The notes under the pieces are model-generated. The model searched no databases. It saw nothing but the letters and a program-made list of their open reading frames with translations, and had not been told where the DNA came from. A stretch of 64,000 bases of DNA from Dioscorea cayenensis subsp. rotundata (taxonomy: Eukaryota > Streptophyta > Magnoliopsida > Dioscoreales > Dioscoreaceae): contig NW_024086611.1 of assembly GCF_009730915.1 (NCBI RefSeq), positions 1 to 64,000 of the forward strand. Reading direction: 5' to 3'. Position 1 is the stretch's first letter; each line of letters begins with the position of its first letter. Shown here piece by piece: positions 11,376-22,560 of the stretch. The position numbers were made by a program, and so were the translations under genes.

Positions 11376-11808
11376 GTGATTTTTCTTTAAGATCTACTTG
11401 CACCTCTTTATTCTTTAACTCCCAAACACTCAACGATGCCTCTCTTCACTCCCCCGACGTCTCACCGTCTATTTATAGAGACTTTAGTGTGTCTTCTTGC
11501 CGTATTCAAGGTTTTTGACTTTCATCTTGTCAGTAAGCCCTTTTTCTCTTTTTCTTTGCTAAATCTTGATTTATTATGCTTAAATTGGGAATGATGTTTC
11601 ATTTTTATGTGTAAATGGTTGGTAATTGCTTTTAGAGTGGTTTTGGAATGAATTATTGATGCATTTTTGGATTTTAGCATAGTGGTTGTGTGGCTTTCAC
11701 TCCCCAAAGATCCACACGGGCATGTGGAATTTCCACACGACCGTGTGGATTTCTGCAGTATTGATTTTTAAGTTTATCTGATCGATTTCTTTTTTAATTC
11801 TTGCAGAT
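11376..11808 (+). promoter_or_regulatory. Spacer ending in a 3' splice site before the env-like ORF
   Basis: Non-coding. It ends with a pyrimidine-rich run and TTCTTGCAG (11798-11806), two bases before the ATG at 11809. This is a textbook acceptor site. Known Athila-type and other plant elements with a third ORF are thought to express it from a spliced RNA. The donor cannot be placed. Confidence 0.5.
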
Positions 11809-13120
11809 ATGGCACTCAAGACTAAGAAAGCGGCCGGCAAGCGTCCATAAGAGTCTTCTCCTGAGCTGGAGTTGTTGGAATTTGTGATCCCCGAACAGCA
11901 AGTTCGGTTTGAGCGTCTATCAAAGATCAAGTTCGGGCAGTCATGTTTCCCGGACTTGAGTGCACTCAGAGAGATCTAGAGAGGATACGAGGTGGGTGAG
12001 GAGGTTGATAAGCTCATCTCAGTCAGTACCTGCATAGTTTATTGTCGATTTGAGAGCCAGCTATTCGGATGCTCACGTTAGAGGTGCTCTCGTCATTCGA
12101 GTTTGATCGCTTATACAGTTATTTCTTGAGCATCGATACTATACAGTTCAGAGCATTTTGACAGCACTACAATATGAGCATCTCCTAGTTCTCCATCGGC
12201 TTAGATTGTATAATGATGCTTTTACTGATATAGAGGAGTATGTATAGTACCAACAGACTATCCTGCCAGTTTGACTCCGCAGAGAGCTTATGGAGCATTA
12301 TGCGGAGAAGAGCAGTATGAGCCGAGAGTGTCCAAGGCTACATGCCTATCCTGACCGAGCTACAGATACATTCACGCCATCCTCAGCAGGTCAGTGAACA
12401 GCCATGGTGACAGCATTGGAGTCCTGAGCAGATAGGAGCTATTGTATCTATACTCCATGGTCTACAGCAAACCGATTCACTTGAGACATATCGTGGCAGA
12501 GTATTTGAGACACAAGGGCCAGTACACGAGAGTAGGGGTGATCTTCTCATGCCAGTACATTACCAGACTCATCATCGGGATGGGTTTACTAGACGCTATC
12601 AGAGGGGCCGAAAAGATGATCGTACCATCTCTTCTTAGCATAGAGATGATGAGATTGATGAGGATAGTGCACAGGTATAGGCCAAGCGTCTACATGATGG
12701 TCATGCCTCCACCAGAGCTAGCTGAGGGTAAGGGTGACACAGCCGAGGGTTCTTAGTCTGCTCCAGAGCCACAGCTAGAGCATATGCCGACCGAGGCATC
12801 TCCCACAGCACAGGAGCCACCTCAAGTGAGTATATATTTTCCCCACTCGAGCCCATGATCGATTTGAGAGGCTCAAGAGTGCTATGGGAGTGTTACAAGT
12901 AGAGCTAGCTGAGGTTCGTGCCACACAGGCTGCAAACCACATGGAGGTGATGGCGCGTCTCAATATTTTATAGCAGTTACTAGAGTGAGACACAACCTCA
13001 CCATTTGTGATAAGACCCCGCACCCCTTAGGCATCACAAGCACCTTCATCACCATCACCAGTAGCACCACCTACTTCACCAGCAGCAGCAGCAGAGATAG
13101 CACCTGACACCGACGCTTGA
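11809..13120 (+). pseudogene. T1 env-like ORF
   Basis: Starts MALKTKKAAGKRP and is soon stopped (TAA at about 11848). In shifted frames it continues with FVIPEQQVRFERLSKIKFG, then TLEVLSSFEFDRLYSYF, which resembles the TLEFLSSF block of Athila ORF3 proteins. It continues with GQYTRVGVIFSCQYITRLIIGMGLLD (12508 onward) and a C-terminal tail rich in Pro, Ala and Ser ending at TGA 13118-13120. A charged, probably coiled-coil segment (FERLKSAMGVLQVELAEV) lies near 12870. Multiple stops and frame changes make it a pseudogene. The related fragment at 5103-5641 supports the call. I see no clear signal peptide or transmembrane helix, so 'env' describes position and homology only. Confidence 0.6.
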
Positions 13121-14426
13121 TGCGTCTTTACTTTTAGTTGTCTTTTATGTTTTAGTATTTTATTTCTACATTTTATTTTGGACTTGCACTACTCAGAAAG
13201 GATCTTCCTTCTGAGTTTATCTTTTTTTTAGTTGTCTTTAGTTGTATTTCATTTCATATTTTTATATACTCGAGTTATGTTGTTTTTGTTGAGCTTCACT
13301 GAACCCCCTTGTGTATGCGTGCAGATGGTCTTGTGAGTCTGGAATTTGAGGAATAGTCATGGACATGGTCATTGTGATATTCACATGGCCGTATGTGCTC
13401 TATAACACATTGGAACTCAACTCTCAATGAATGTAGTTCCATCAAATGTACCATTAGGAGTTCAAGGGAGTATTGTTTCAATTGCCCACTTCCACATATG
13501 TTTTTCATTGCTTTATATTTTATTGTGCTTGCATGCGTACATTTAGGGCAATGTACATCTTAAGTATGGTGGGGGGAGGGGGGGAGTTCACATTACACAT
13601 GTTCTATACTTATGCTTTTATTGTACATGCTCATGTAGCCAATGGCGGTTCACCTTAGTTGCAATGGTTGTATTCTTAAATTTATGAGAATTTTTAACAT
13701 TGAATGTTCTCATGCTCTAGTTTTTACTTGAATTTTTAGGAATTTTTGGACGATTGACACTTGTTTCATTACTCACTCATTAAACCTTGTGGAAACTCAA
13801 GTTCGACATTTAAGGGACTAGTTTAGTTGTTTCTTGTTATAATTTCATTGAAAAAAAAATTGTTGTTAAATGAAAAGAAAAAGAAAAAGTTATGTTTGTT
13901 GTGTTTGTGCATTGGGGTGGGAAGAGCTACCACCTATGAAGTATGAAGCTACTCTCCTAAGTTGGATACTAGTTATGTCCTAATAAGAGAAAGAGCTATC
14001 TCATGGGATGAATGAAAGCTACTACCCCGGTAGAAAGAGCTACCACCTCGAAAGTGTGAAAGTTACCTTAGCGGCCGCTTATTAAAGGGCTACCTTAGAG
14101 GATGTGTGAAGCTACTACCGTCTCTTTTCTTCCTTTTGTACATAAATAAGTGTCTTGTACTTAGAACTTTGAGGAGTATCCGTTGGTTTGACTTGAGTGA
14201 GTTTACACACACTTACATGATTTTGGGTTGTTGCCCTTTTTTATTCAGGTTTTTAGCTAGAGCGTTAATGTTCTTATTCGGTGTTGCAATTTTTCCTTAC
14301 TTGTAGAATGCTTCCCTTGCATGCTTTTGGTGAACCTAAGGCCAAGCACCTTAAATTTTCCTTCTTATATGCTTTAATGTTTTATTTTTGTTTGAGGATA
14401 AGAAAAGGCTTAAGTGTGGGGGAGTT
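13121..14426 (+). other. T1 3' non-coding region and polypurine tract
   Basis: AT-rich, without a gene. It contains a G-rich stretch (13571-13586), short repeated phrases about AGAGCTACCACCT and GAAGCTACT (13920-14120), and the purine tract AAGTGTGGGGGAG (14412-14424). This tract is two bases before the LTR and is the likely primer for second-strand synthesis. Confidence 0.65.
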
Positions 14427-16245
14427 TGATAAGTGTTTGTGTGTTAGTAATACGAAGTAATCTTTTCTTACATTGAGCATTACTTTTCTCAAATTTTATT
14501 GCCTATGCATGTGTTTTTGTTTTGTTTTGTGCATATAGGATTGTGGAGACAATAGTGGAAGAAAGGAACCAAAAGTAGATCGTGGATGCATTCTGTTGAT
14601 GAAATCTTGGAGTGAACAAACTTGAAGACACAAGTTGTGCGCGAAGACATGTGAGTGTGTGCCAACCTCCATTGAGCTCAAGCTAATATATAGTTTGAAG
14701 GGACACAAGAGCAGTCACACTCATGTGTTATGACTTGTGCATTACTAGCAAGATCTTCATCAATGTGACTTTTATTGAAGACGCAATGCGATCTACCGCA
14801 TGGATGTGTGCCCATTAGTGTGGCCTCGATGAAAAGTGTGGAATCGGGAGTATTTTTGGTGAAGTACTGTAGTAGTTAATGTAGCAAATCACTGTATCAA
14901 AAGTACTGTAGTAGTTACTATTTATAGCTCACAGAAATTGAATTCTTGGAAATTCCACACGCCCGTGTGGATGCCCGGTTCTAACCCTATTTAACCGCGA
15001 CTTGAGATGTTTTGAAGGATCTTTTTCTCATCTTTTTCCCAACTTTGGAGGTGCTCGCGGCTAGGGTTTTGTGAGGCTTTGGCAAGATTTTTGGAGTGGT
15101 TCTACGGACTTCAACACCGCGTTCCTTCGGAAGATAGTTATTGGGGGAGCTTTCATCGGCATCGATTCGGCGAGGTGTGCCCTAGGCTTGATGAAGGAAC
15201 CCTTGGAGAAGACAAGGCAACTCCGCAAGACCATCAACACGGAACACGAGGGGGTTTTACTTATGGATTGCATGCTTTTACATTCAATTTCATTATTAAT
15301 TGTATTTTGCTCCATTTAGAGCTAAACCCCTAGTGGGTGCTTTGACTTGTAAACCCTACGATGACTTTGTTTCATTGACATTTTATTATGTTTCCTTTAA
15401 TTGATTTTTTTGAATTCCAATCTTGAATGCTTGATGAAGTGATTTTTCCTTAGAGTGACACTAGGGTTAAGAATCCATCTTTGTAATCCTTATGGATGAG
15501 TGACACATCATGAGGGTTAGACAAAGCTAGATTGGAGAGGGTTGAGAGGGTGAGTCGAGAGGTAGCGGAACATTCCCTTTCCCTTCCGTTGTGATTTATA
15601 CTACCTCCTTGTTCCAAGAGTTCTTTGCGGTCACAATAGAATGAAGTGCTAAGAGAGAAACTCCACTGGGGCTTAGTTGCACAAGCAACAGAGTGAAGCA
15701 TTGAAGTAATCATTAGTGCTAGGGCTTAATTGTGATTAGGGGTCGTTCGCTTGGACCAAAGGGTTAGATCTATATTAGAGAATAGGGTTTATCACTTGGA
15801 GTCCCTAGAGCTTTAAGCAACCTTGCACAGTGTGAGGCGTCGAGAGTACTCCTTTCCACCAGGGCATAGTGTAGGGTTAGGCACGGTTGACCTTAAATTT
15901 GGGACCGTGTATTTTAGGATTTCCACGAGTCATTAAACATCAATTAGGAGACATAATGATTGGTCCTGCACTTGAAACAATAGTCCTAGGTTGAGCAATG
16001 TCCGGGTGCCCCACTTTCTATCGGTTGCCTCTCCTGTCATTTAATTACGTCTCCTTCTTATTCTTTTTATTTCTATTTGCATTGATATCATTCACATCAC
16101 TTTTGAATAATCTTTATCATAGTTAAATAGGAATTCTTATGTTTTTGATGACTATTCCATGTGGATACGATAACCCACTCACTAGGGTACTTTATTATTT
16201 CGACAACTTGTGCACTTGCTGTACACACACGCAAGGGGTGTGTCA
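14427..16245 (+). mobile_element. T1 3' LTR, family LTR-A (1819 bp)
   Basis: Starts TGATAAGTGTTTGTG and ends GGGGTGTGTCA. It is the forward counterpart of the solo LTR at 33236-35081. It holds the dyad CCACACGCCCGTGTGG (14955-14970), CTGTAGTAGTTA-type repeats just before it (14866-14930), a TATA-like CCTATTTAACC near 14990 and the shared U5 block near 16165-16220. No primer-binding site follows within 30 bp, so I treat it as T1's 3' LTR and not as the 5' LTR of T2. Confidence 0.8.
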
Positions 16246-18850
16246 GAGAGCTTAGTCGAGAGTTTCTATTAAAACTTGTGGCTTAGTATTTTGGACAAAT
16301 TATTCTTTTTTGTTTTTTTTACTTATTCTCTTATAATATTAACAACTCATTCTCGCTATTCTCTTCTACAAGTTACTATTTATAACCATAGCTAATCCTA
16401 CTAATCTAGTAGAATGGGATAGTAAGGTTAAGAGAACGTTGTTGAGAAAGCTCCGGTAAAATCCAGTTGTGGAAATAGAAAGTAATAGTGACAACAGAGA
16501 ATCTATTACCTTGGCTGAACCAAGGAGAATACTTTCAGAGTATGAGAGACCGCAACTTATAAGAGAAGAGTTCAGTGTTTAAGCCCCGCAGTGGCAGCTA
16601 ACAACTTTGAAATCAAAGCTAGCACTATTGGGATAATTCAGAACTCCTGTCAGTTTGACGGCATAGCAGATAAAAACCCAAGCACCCATCTCTCAAAGAC
16701 CCAATTTCCCATTCATTTTGAGAGGTTTCGCATACTAGTGGCTTACTTCTCTAGCACTGGGATCGATTAAGACATGGAACAACTAGGTGGAAAAATTCCT
16801 TGGATGTTACTTTCTACTAAGCAAAGTAGTAAAGATCAGACAGGAGATCTCAGTGTTTAAGCAAGGAGAGTTTGAAACACTGTTTGAGGCATATGAATGA
16901 TTCAAGGACCTTCTTATGTAGTGCCCACATCACGGATTCAATTCATGGATAAGATTACAGATTCCATACAACGGACTGAACTACCAGACTAGGCAGATTA
17001 TTGCAACCGCAGTAGTTAGGTCATTGAGAGATAAGTACTCTTAAGAGACAAAATAGTTGTTTGAGGACATGGCAAAGAATGAGTCACATTGGAGAGTTCA
17101 AGAAGCAGACAGCCAAAGGTGGCTAGGTTACATGAGATAGATGTAGATATCACTTTGGCAACAAAAGTGGATGTGCTCATATGGAAGTTGGATCTACTCG
17201 TAAGCAATGGTTAGGTTGTCAGCTTGAATCTAGGAATGTTATGTTTTGTGAGACTTATGGAGGAGGATATAGGCAGCTCAATGGCTAATAGTGAGTTTAG
17301 CAATATCTCCTGTGGAACAGGTTTATTACATTAGAGGAGGTCAGAGAAACCAGAATAACCCTTTCAGCAGTACATACAACCCAGGATGGAGAAGTCATCC
17401 TAACTTCTCTTGGAATTAATATTAGCAACAGAGACCTTCTCAGTAACAGAACTACCAGTACTAGTCACATCAGCAAGAGTCTAAGAGGAAGTTCTCCACA
17501 AAAGATGTTTTGCCCAAGTATATGACGAGCAATGATGCTAGGATAAACGAGTTTGGCGTTATATTGAGAAATGTCCAGGCATCAATCAAGAACTTGGAGA
17601 ATCAAGTTGGATAATTGGCAAGAGCTAGTTCAGATAGACCTCAAGGTAGTCTTCCAAGTAACACTGAAGTGAACCTGAGGAAGCAACTTAAGGCCATCTT
17701 ACTTTGCAATAGTAAGACCATCGAGGCAGGGATCACTCAAGGTCCAAGTACTAAGATAGAGAGGGAAACCATATAGGAAGGCCCTTGTACTTTATAGGAA
17801 CCTATTGAGGAGGATGAGTAGAGAGTTGAGGAAGGACCTAAAAAGTCGTCACCAACTTGTCCCGCAGTTCATGAGTATAGAGCCCAAGTTCCTTATCCAT
17901 CCAGATTAAAAGCCAATAAGGAGGATGTACAATTCAAAAAGTTCATGACTATATTTAAGCAGATTCACATAAACATTCCCATTGTTGTAGCATTGTTCCA
18001 GACGCCGAAATATGCTAAATTTTTTAAGGACTTGCTCACCAACAAAAAGAAGTTGGAAAAAGTTGATATAGTGGCCCTTAACGGGAATTGTTCCCCATTC
18101 TGTATATAAAGATGCCGATGAAGTTGAGAGAACCTAGAAATTTTGTGATCCCATGTTTGTTAGGTGATAGCGTGGAAGAGAATGCACTAGTTATTTCTGG
18201 GGCTAGTGTCAACTTAATGCCATACACCATTTATATAAAGCTCAGATTAGGAGAATTGAGGCCGGCAAGAATGACCTTGTAGTTGGCAAACAAATCAATG
18301 AGAAAACCACTGGGAATTGTGGAAGATGTACTTATGACTGTTGAAAGGCTTGTCTTTCCCATGGATTTTGTGATTCTTGACATATATGAGGATGTAGAGA
18401 CCCCACTTTTCCTTGGATGACTATTTTTAAACATATCTAGAGCTCTCATCAATTGGAGAGATGGAAAGATGGCCTTAAAAGTGGGAGATGAAGTGGTGTA
18501 TAAGCTACCAAGCGCCATGAAACACTCTATGTAATAAGATGATGAATGCTATTTTGCACATGACCCTGATTTTTCTATTTCTTATTTTGTGCAAGATGTG
18601 TTCATGTTGAACCCCCTTTGTGAATACTTCAATGGAAAGCTTGAGGAAGAGCCAACACAATGCGTAAAACTACAGCTTCAAAAGAGCAATAGTAGGAATA
18701 ACATGAGATCCACAATAACAAAGAAGGTATGGAGGAAGGTAGAATTTAAAGATGAATACACTATGGAGGTAACGAACTCCACCACTTTGAAAGCAAGTAA
18801 TGAAGAAACACTCTCTTTACTTACTCTAAGCAAACCAAAGTCATCTTAAC
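16246..18850 (+). pseudogene. Decayed gag-pro of a second Athila-type unit, T2
   Basis: Recognisable in pieces. These are SEYERPQL (16535), a capsid segment FKQGEFETLFEAYE and CPHHGFNSWI (16855-16960), NNPFSSTYNPGWRSHPNFSWN (17355-17420), and VPYPSRLKANKEDVQFKKFMTIFKQIHINIP (17888-17980). The protease region follows, where the catalytic triplet Asp-Ser/Thr-Gly has become Ile-Ser-Gly (18190-18200). MDFVILDIYEDVETP and a tail LNPLCEYFNGKLEEEP come after it. Stops occur every few dozen codons and the knuckle cysteines are gone, so it is long dead. No LTR or primer site of its own is visible at the left edge. Confidence 0.75.
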
Positions 18851-18870
18851 ATAAGAGTACCTAATTCAGG

Positions 18871-18912
18871 CTCATGATGTAAAACAAGCGCTTCTTGTGA
18901 GGAAACCCACGT
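18871..18912 (+). other. T2 copy of the post-protease hairpin motif
   Basis: Reads GATGTAAAACAAGCGCTTCTTG then GAGG and AACCCACG, matching the T1 and T4 blocks with substitutions in both stem arms. The stem is no longer perfect. Its position right after the protease tail is the same as in T1 and T4. Confidence 0.6.
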
Positions 18913-21400
18913 AGTTTTAATGCCTTAGCTTGTTTAATTTCAGTTTTTAGTTTTTATCATTTAGTGATTGAATAAAGAGTGATGCTTGATTGAATGGTGT
19001 GAAGTTGACTCATTTCATTGACTTTTATGGGTAAAATTTGTTTATGGAATCTAGTTTTATTGTTATGAATCGTTTTCATGCCATATGCACAAGGAGAATC
19101 CTTAGTTTACTCGCTTTTTGCATCACAATGGCACGATACAACCATTATGCACATGTTGTAATATAAAGGGAAAAAGTGGTGTTTTCAATAAAATTTTAGT
19201 GAGTCTGTCAATTTGTAGTTGAAGGAATTTTGTTTCTCTTCTTATGTGTGCACCTAAGTATACTCTTAGGATCTTTGACCATGATGTTTTTTTTGGATTT
19301 AACCACATCTCAATAATGAGATCTTGCTTGATATATTTGATGTAATGTGATGTATGGTTGATTGTGATACAATCTTTCGCCATAAGAAAGGAATTGTTAA
19401 CTGATTTAATTTTATAGGTTTCAAATTTTTGTTTATGATAATAGCATAAATACCTCTCTGATTTTAGGGATCGTAGAGGCAGAGTTTGGAGAGTAAAATA
19501 TGAAAGTTGTAGATTTTGATGTTACCTAAATACCTAAAAAAATTTATATTTTATGCATCTATAGTTTGTGAGATATAGCCCTATACCTAAATACCTGCAA
19601 AATTTCAAATTTTATGCATCTGTAGTTTGTGAGATATATCCCTATTAGTATAATTGTCTCCAATGATATTTCTATGCAAAACCTGAAGAATTATGGTAAT
19701 TTTTTATGATCATGGATATTGAATTGGGTAAGGTGAAAAATAGAAAAGTTGTTCATTTTTGAGTTATCTAATTGTCAGTAAAATTAAATTACTTTTGGAG
19801 CTGTAGATTGAGAGATATGCATATTTTAAAAGTATATGTCTGAATTACAAGTTTGCAGAAATAACTGGAGAATCTAATGAATGTTATAATTTGAGTAGTA
19901 CTCCAAATAATGTGAATTTTGGATATGTCATATTTGTAGGTATTTACTCTTCTCAAAATCTTGAATTTTTGTTATTTGGGAAAGTATAGAAAAAGTCATG
20001 CTAGATTCAGTTCTGAATGGCTTGAGTCCTACTTGAATCATGTTTTGTTAATCTTTTTATAATTTCTATTCTAGTGAGTACCTTTGTTAATAATCAAAAT
20101 ATATAATAGTTCAAGTAGGGAGAATTGATCACTCTAGTTAGATGCTTAAGAATCCAGTGCTATGTATAATCTTCTGATATTGTTGCAAGCTTTGGAAATT
20201 AGGTTAGCTTAGCACTTCTTTCAATTTTCTTGCTTGTGGTAAAAAGATTTTTTAATATCTTTGGAATTTACTCTCAAGTATAGGATATTCTAAGGAAACT
20301 TGTTCAATTTGGGATTCAGAGTTTTTGGACGTTAATCAGGTAAGTATCCCACATATGAATCTTATTATATGTATATACTCTAGTTTTCTGAACATCTGGA
20401 ATTTTGAAAAAAGTACTGATTTTATGATCTTATTATATGTATATACTCTAGTTTTCTGAACATCTGGAATTCTGAAAAGAGTACTGATTTTATGAATCTT
20501 ATTATATGTATATACTCTAGTTTTCTGAACATCTGGAATTTTGAAAAGAGTATTGATTTTTTTATTTTGATTTATATTTTGAATTATTTAGTTATTATTA
20601 TTTTCAGGATTACTTTAAATTATTTGAAATTTTGAGTTAATGAAATTTTATTTTGAATTGGAATTATCTAAAAGGTTTAAATATTTACTTAAATTAGAAT
20701 TATTTAATTTCTAAAGTTTTAGATAGTTTATCTAAATACATATTATTTAATCACACGACTACTAAAAATTTTGCCTGACAAATTACTCGTATTTTGCCCA
20801 ATCTGAATTTGATAGTTTATTTTTTTGTGAAGATGAAGTATTTTGACATAGAAACTAGTCCCCGATTGCACTAACCCTGTCACTGGCGGTTATATACTGA
20901 TCGTGTCGACATGTACTCTGATATAGAAACTATAGTTTCCCACCGCTTTCTGTCGGTGAAGAATAATGGCATCTAATAATTCTGCCTTGGGTCACCGAGA
21001 GTACATGCATGAATTCTATTGTTTTGTTTTGGCAATAGTTGTTTGTGGGACCTATATGCTCAGTTTTTGACATCTGTGTGAAATAAATTTGATTTTTGAT
21101 TTTTTTTTTATTTTGATAAATTATGATTTTTGTAAATGATCCCTATATTTTAAGTGGGTGCTTATTAGCTTGTCAAGCTCATAAATGTTGTTGATATCTC
21201 TTTTCAGACCAGGAGTAGAGTTGAGTGGCGGATAGCTTAATGAGGATCATTGGGCAATTGCAGATTAATTAGCTTGTAATAGGTCCTATTTATTGTGGTC
21301 ATTTAAACAAGTTTGTATTATTTTTGCAAACCACTTAATCTGTTTCTTTGTTCTATTTTTTTATCAGGTTTCGAGGCCTTGTATGTCTACTTGGTTTCGT
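18913..21400. other. AT-rich stretch with two tandem repeats, no gene
   Basis: No convincing coding sequence. A 61-bp unit is repeated twice at about 19523-19645 (TTTGTGAGATATAGCCC type). A 68-bp unit is repeated three times at about 20358-20563 (ACTCTAGTTTTCTGAACATC type). By position the right part should include the 5' LTR and leader of the Gypsy element T3, but I cannot define LTR edges or a primer site here. Confidence 0.5.
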
Positions 21401-21439
21401 CCTTGTGGGTGTACGGCTATTTGTCAGTGTCCCAAGTCC

Positions 21440-21989
21440 ATTGAGCTGGGTTCAAGCCGTGACAGTGAGATTGCTGATCATGTGGAGATGTTCCCCTACA
21501 CCACTCTACAAGATCTCATACATCAAACAACAAAGATAGAGAAACAGCAAAAGCATGGAGGTCAGGGTCGCACCATACCCAATCGTCCCACTGCCCCCAC
21601 TTGGTGCCCCCTCTCAGGGCACCACAAAAGGTGGCGCCACTCCTAGGCCGACTGCAGCCACCTCTGCCACACCCATTGGCCACTCGTCGACTACATCAGC
21701 ATCTTCACCGGGATTTCACCCTAGTGAGTAACGCCACACTTCTTCAACAACTACATCTTCTTCTATATCTATTGTGGAATCTTCTCGCAATCATGACAAT
21801 GAGTGCTTCAAGTGTAAAGGAACATGGCACATTTCTTCTGAGTGCCCCAGCAGGAGGACCTTGCCCATTAATGAACAAGGTGAGTGGGAGTTTGAGAGTG
21901 CCCCCGAAGATGATGGTGATGCAAATGATGAGCCAGCGGATGAAGGTGATTGTGGCATTCAAGCTGATGAGGGAGATTGCTTTATTTCC
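21440..21989 (+). pseudogene. T3 Gypsy gag, C-terminal part with zinc knuckle
   Basis: Shows EIADHVEMFPYTTLQDLIHQTTKIEKQ, the helical segment before the nucleocapsid in chromovirus-like Gypsy elements. After a frameshift it shows the zinc knuckle CFKCKGTWHISSECP (C-x2-C-x4-H-x4-C) near 21808-21850 and an acidic stretch (EDDGDANDEPADEGD). The frame is cut at 21989 by a reverse LTR-B. It resumes at 35408 as HHVLGVNAVEEKKVQ, so gag and pol belong together. Confidence 0.75.
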
Positions 21990-22560
21990 TGATTAAAATC
22001 ACCATCAAGTGCATGGAGTCGTCATGTAATACCTCTCGCGCAAGCACGAGAAGGTTGTATTCCCAGGGATAGAGAAGCTACTCTTACATCCTCTTCACAT
22101 GTTGTCTCGCCTACATATTCAAGTAATTGTGCTCTAAACTACAAAGTAAAAGAAAAAAAACTCTAAATGTGTGTCTACAGTCAATGCAAATCAAGGATGG
22201 AAATAAAGGGATGAAGATGGTCTCGGATGTGGATCCCCTTGGGGCTACTAAAGTGAGAAGGATGCTAGAACTATCATGCAAATGGTGGTGTGGACTAAGA
22301 GATTCATGAGATAGATCAATCCGATGGTCATGGCAATTGACCCCTAATCCAGTACAAGTATTAATACATAATTTCTTCAGACCAAATCCTCCTACGATTG
22401 CATTATAAGTAGGGAAATCTCTAATCAGGGTCGAAACACAAACTAGGTCCAATGCTAATGTTGGAGCTGCACAAAATGCACGATGGTCATGGTGTATTCG
22501 TACATGGATCACTTCCAAGCTAGGTGTGTCTAGTACAAGGGCGATGGTCACGCAACCTAG

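Larger units (their letters stand above)
1..16245 (+). mobile_element. Athila-type Ty3/Gypsy element T1, 5' end outside the window
   Basis: This is an LTR retrotransposon read on the plus strand. In order it shows gag (75-1517), a nested insertion (1518-9289), the end of gag plus protease (9295-10267), a hairpin motif (10458-10475), a dyad-rich minisatellite (10741-11375), an env-like ORF (11809-13120), a purine tract (14411-14424) and a 3' LTR of family LTR-A (14427-16245). The lineage is inferred from the gag/protease block (PYPSRLK, then DSGASINVMPYTFF) and from an env-like ORF behind a splice acceptor, as known for Athila elements. No reverse transcriptase, RNase H or integrase is recognisable between protease and the env-like ORF. 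The 5' LTR and primer site lie upstream of the window, so the outer target-site duplication cannot be tested. Confidence 0.8.

Noticed and set aside
14427-18850. LTR-A at 14427 as the 5' LTR of T2
   Set aside because: There is no primer-binding site after 16245, while a purine tract stands directly before 14427. It fits T1's 3' LTR better.
19123-19383. An 86-codon minus-strand open frame that looked like a Copia pol piece
   Set aside because: No catalytic or conserved motif could be placed in any frame on either strand.
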